Origin: Kordiimonas aestuarii
GTDB lineage: Bacteria; Pseudomonadota; Alphaproteobacteria; Sphingomonadales; Kordiimonadaceae
Assembly: GCF_025574465.1 (NCBI RefSeq)
Contig: NZ_JAOBPP010000021.1
Coordinates: forward strand, 1,178,001-1,242,000
Direction of reading: 5' to 3'
DNA length: 64,000 nt
The translations under genes and the position numbers were made by a program. Every line of letters starts with the position of its first letter. Position 1 is the stretch's first letter. The notes under the pieces were generated by a model. It searched no databases. It saw nothing but the letters and a program-made list of their open reading frames with translations, and was not told where the DNA came from. This document shows positions 59,546-64,000 of the stretch, piece after piece.

Positions 59546-60075
59546 GTGAAGCCACTCGTTCGGGCCTCATGTTCAAGCAGATATGCCTTGGCCTCAAGCC
59601 CGCCGGCAAAGCCCGTGAGGCAACCCTGTTTGCCCACCAGTCGGTGGCAGGGGATGATGACCGAAAACGGGTTCAGCCCGTTTGCGCGCCCGACTGCCCG
59701 GCTTTTGGCGCGGTCACCAAGAGTGATGGCAAGGTCTTCATAGGACATGCGCCTGCCATGGGGAATGCGTGTCAACGCTTGCCAAACCGACTGCTGGAAC
59801 GGTGTCCCAACGGATGCCAGCGGCAAGTCAAACACAGTACGTTTTTTGCAAAAATATTCACCCAGTTGACGAGCGGTGTCCGTGAGTACGGGGTGCCCAT
59901 GCGTTTTGGGCAGGTTGTTGATAACCGCGCGGGTGCCTGCATCCTCAAGATCGCGCTGCCATAAAACGGCGTGGAGCGCGCCTGCGTCCGCCACCAGATA
60001 CATCACGCCGACAGGGCTGGTGATAGACTGGCATACAGCGTCGTGAGCCAGGTTTTTAAGGGCGGAAATTCTCAA
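59536..60075 (-). CDS. ogt: Methylated-DNA-protein cysteine methyltransferase
   Basis: A 179-residue protein. The alkyl-accepting cysteine is C143 in VIIPCHRLVGKQG. The DNA-binding helix-turn-helix precedes it (FQQSVWQALTRIPHGRRMSY, then SRAVGRANGLNP), and an N-terminal ribonuclease-like domain starts ITSPVGVMYLVADAGALHAV. It repairs O6-alkylguanine by suicide transfer. The last seven residues (TSGFTLC) lie over the fused usp remnant, so the natural C-terminus may have been shorter. There is no AraC/Ada domain. Confidence 0.92.
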   Translation of the reverse strand: MRISALKNLAHDAVCQSITSPVGVMYLVADAGALHAVLWQRDLEDAGTRAVINNLPKTHGHPVLTDTARQLGEYFCKKRTVFDLPLASVGTPFQQSVWQALTRIPHGRRMSYEDLAITLGDRAKSRAVGRANGLNPFSVIIPCHRLVGKQGCLTGFAGGLEAKAYLLEHEARTSGFTLC

Positions 60076-60214
60076 CGGCTGTTTCCCGGGTTGACGAGGG
60101 GCGGGTTTGAATCGTCGCGAATTGCGGTTGCCGGGTCAAGGGCTTTTGCTGCGGGTTGACCTGTTTACATAGTTGCCTGCGTTGACGGGTGTGAGGGAAT
60201 GCGTGTCATTACTG

Positions 60215-60231
60215 CTCGCGCCTGGCGCGAG
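60215..60231. promoter_or_regulatory. Near-perfect palindrome upstream of the hybrid kinase
   Basis: CTCGCGCC-T-GGCGCGAG is an 8-bp inverted repeat with a single central base. It lies 82 bases before the kinase start, next to an AT-rich region with TTGATT and TATAAA. It may be a repressor operator or a short terminator-like hairpin; no T-tract follows. Confidence 0.35.
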
Positions 60232-60313
60232 GTTGATTTATAATCCGTTAATTATAAAGCATTATGATTGAGCGCAGGTGGAGGGCTAAACGATTTCTCA
60301 GTCGAAACACAGG

Positions 60314-63115
<2,802 letters not shown>

Positions 63116-63243
63116 TCTCCTAAGCAATTGAAATATAGTAGCTATAGCTTATAGTATCCCTATGTGCGGCCCAAAATGCACACCGGAGGGGATAGGCGTG
63201 CTTCAGTCTTGTCAGCAAAATTTTAGTCCGGTCAGGCGCTGAG

Positions 63244-64000
63244 ATGCTCGCGGCGATTGAGGCTGGCGGCACCAAATTTATCTGCGCGGTGGGCGGTGCT
63301 CACGATGACATCTGGGCGCAAAAGACGATCCCCACCAGTACACCGGATGAAACCCTTTCTGCCTGCGCGCGCTTCTTTCAGGACGCACAGGTGCGTTTTG
63401 GTGTGATCACGGGGCTCGGCATCGCCAGCTTCGGCCCGCTGGACCTCACCCGCAGCGCAACCTATGGCTCGCTACTCGCAACCCCCAAGTCCGGCTGGGC
63501 GGGGACCAATTTTGCCCACTATTTTGGCCATCAGGTTGGCGTGCGGGTGGCGCTGGATACCGATGTGAATGCCGCCGTGCTGGCGGAGGCCCGCGTGGGC
63601 GCGGCGCGCGGTGCGCGGGACGCGGTCTATATTACCGTTGGCACGGGCATTGGCGTGGGGGTGATGTCCGGCGGCCAGCTTTTGCACGGCACCTTGCACC
63701 CGGAGCTGGGTCATATGCCGGTGCCACGCGCACATGGCGACGAGAAATTTGAAAGCCAGTGCCCTTACCACAGCGACTGTGTGGAAGGCCTGGCGTCGGG
63801 CCCGGCGATTGCCATGCGGGCATCGATGCCGGCGTCGATCCTGCCGTCGGACCATCTGGCATGGCAGGCGGAGGCCTATTATCTGGCGCAGTTGTGCCGT
63901 ACCATCACCCTTGCTTACGCGCCAGAGCGTATCATCATCGGCGGGGGTGTGATGGCCCAAAAAAGCCTGATCGGCAAGGTGCGACGCGAGGCGGAACGCC
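63244..64000 (+). CDS. ROK-family sugar kinase (fructokinase-like), 3' end missing
   Basis: 252 residues are visible before the window ends. It begins MLAAIEAGGTKFICAVGGAH with the ATP-binding DxGGTK-like loop (Glu replaces Asp), then LGIASFGPLDLTRS, a second phosphate loop ITVGTGIGVGVMSGG and the zinc-ligand region GHMPVPRAHGDEKF, CPYHSDCVEGLASGPA, as in fructokinases of the ROK family. It phosphorylates a hexose with ATP. ATG 63244 follows a short GCTGAG. Expression control is not evident in the 128 bases upstream. Confidence 0.9.
   Translation, partial: MLAAIEAGGTKFICAVGGAHDDIWAQKTIPTSTPDETLSACARFFQDAQVRFGVITGLGIASFGPLDLTRSATYGSLLATPKSGWAGTNFAHYFGHQVGVRVALDTDVNAAVLAEARVGAARGARDAVYITVGTGIGVGVMSGGQLLHGTLHPELGHMPVPRAHGDEKFESQCPYHSDCVEGLASGPAIAMRASMPASILPSDHLAWQAEAYYLAQLCRTITLAYAPERIIIGGGVMAQKSLIGKVRREAER

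Noticed and set aside
55703..60300. Possible tRNA-Thr-targeted island carrying the adhesin
   Set aside because: I looked for a second copy of the tRNA-Thr 3' end downstream and did not find one.

Overview
The window is about 64 kb of a GC-rich chromosome, very probably from an alphaproteobacterium. The best evidence is the gene order on the minus strand from 54535 down to 46869: murA, DUF2948, hisG, hisD, UPF0262, LMW phosphatase, infA, maf, RNase G-type gene, yacG, then tRNA-Phe. This arrangement is familiar from alphaproteobacteria. TonB-dependent uptake, PAS_5-type proteins and a group IV ornithine decarboxylase fit the same group. I cannot name the genus from sequence alone.

Layout. 1-3.9 kb: the 3' part of a TonB-dependent receptor, a LysR regulator and a mini TonB-like protein. 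4-8.5 kb: a kefF-kefC type K+ efflux pair, a small unknown protein and a SulP anion transporter. 8.5-14.9 kb: a PAS protein, a glycosyltransferase, an M24 peptidase, three predicted exported proteins (chorismate mutase, histidine phosphatase, alpha/beta hydrolase) and an HI0933-type flavoprotein. 15.1-18.2 kb: a nonulosonic (pseudaminic-type) acid module (pseG-like, pseI, ATP-grasp) behind a candidate sigma-54 promoter. 18.2-21.2 kb: ornithine decarboxylase with a long structured leader, rluA-type synthase and GNAT. 21.3-25.2 kb: formate-THF ligase and a lipoprotein resembling a six-hairpin glycosidase, behind a perfect 22-bp palindrome.

25.2-43.7 kb: fourteen co-directional, mostly overlapping minus-strand genes for glycan assembly and decoration. 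They comprise glycosyltransferases, two sulfotransferases, an asparagine-synthase-like amidotransferase, methyltransferases, an SpsF-like cytidylyltransferase and a TPR-glycosyltransferase of FlmG-like build. A divergent 2OG-oxygenase/methyltransferase pair follows. With the pse-type module this suggests a modified nonulosonate or other sulfated and methylated glycan on flagellin or the cell surface.

45.4-46.6 kb: an AT-richer SDR gene lies between tRNA-Phe and a copy of the tRNA 3' end, which looks like a tiny integrated islet. 46.9-55.5 kb: the conserved housekeeping block, with dcd and two short genes. 55.7-64 kb: tRNA-Thr, a 1140-residue beta-helix/VCBS/RTX surface protein, a universal stress protein remnant, ogt, a hybrid histidine kinase with two receiver domains, and the start of a ROK-family fructokinase that leaves the window.

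No CRISPR array, complete insertion sequence, rRNA or phage genes were seen. The most useful leads are the glycan gene set and its odd residues, the ornithine decarboxylase leader with a candidate leader peptide, the tRNA-Phe islet, and several strong palindromes in promoters and in one coding sequence.
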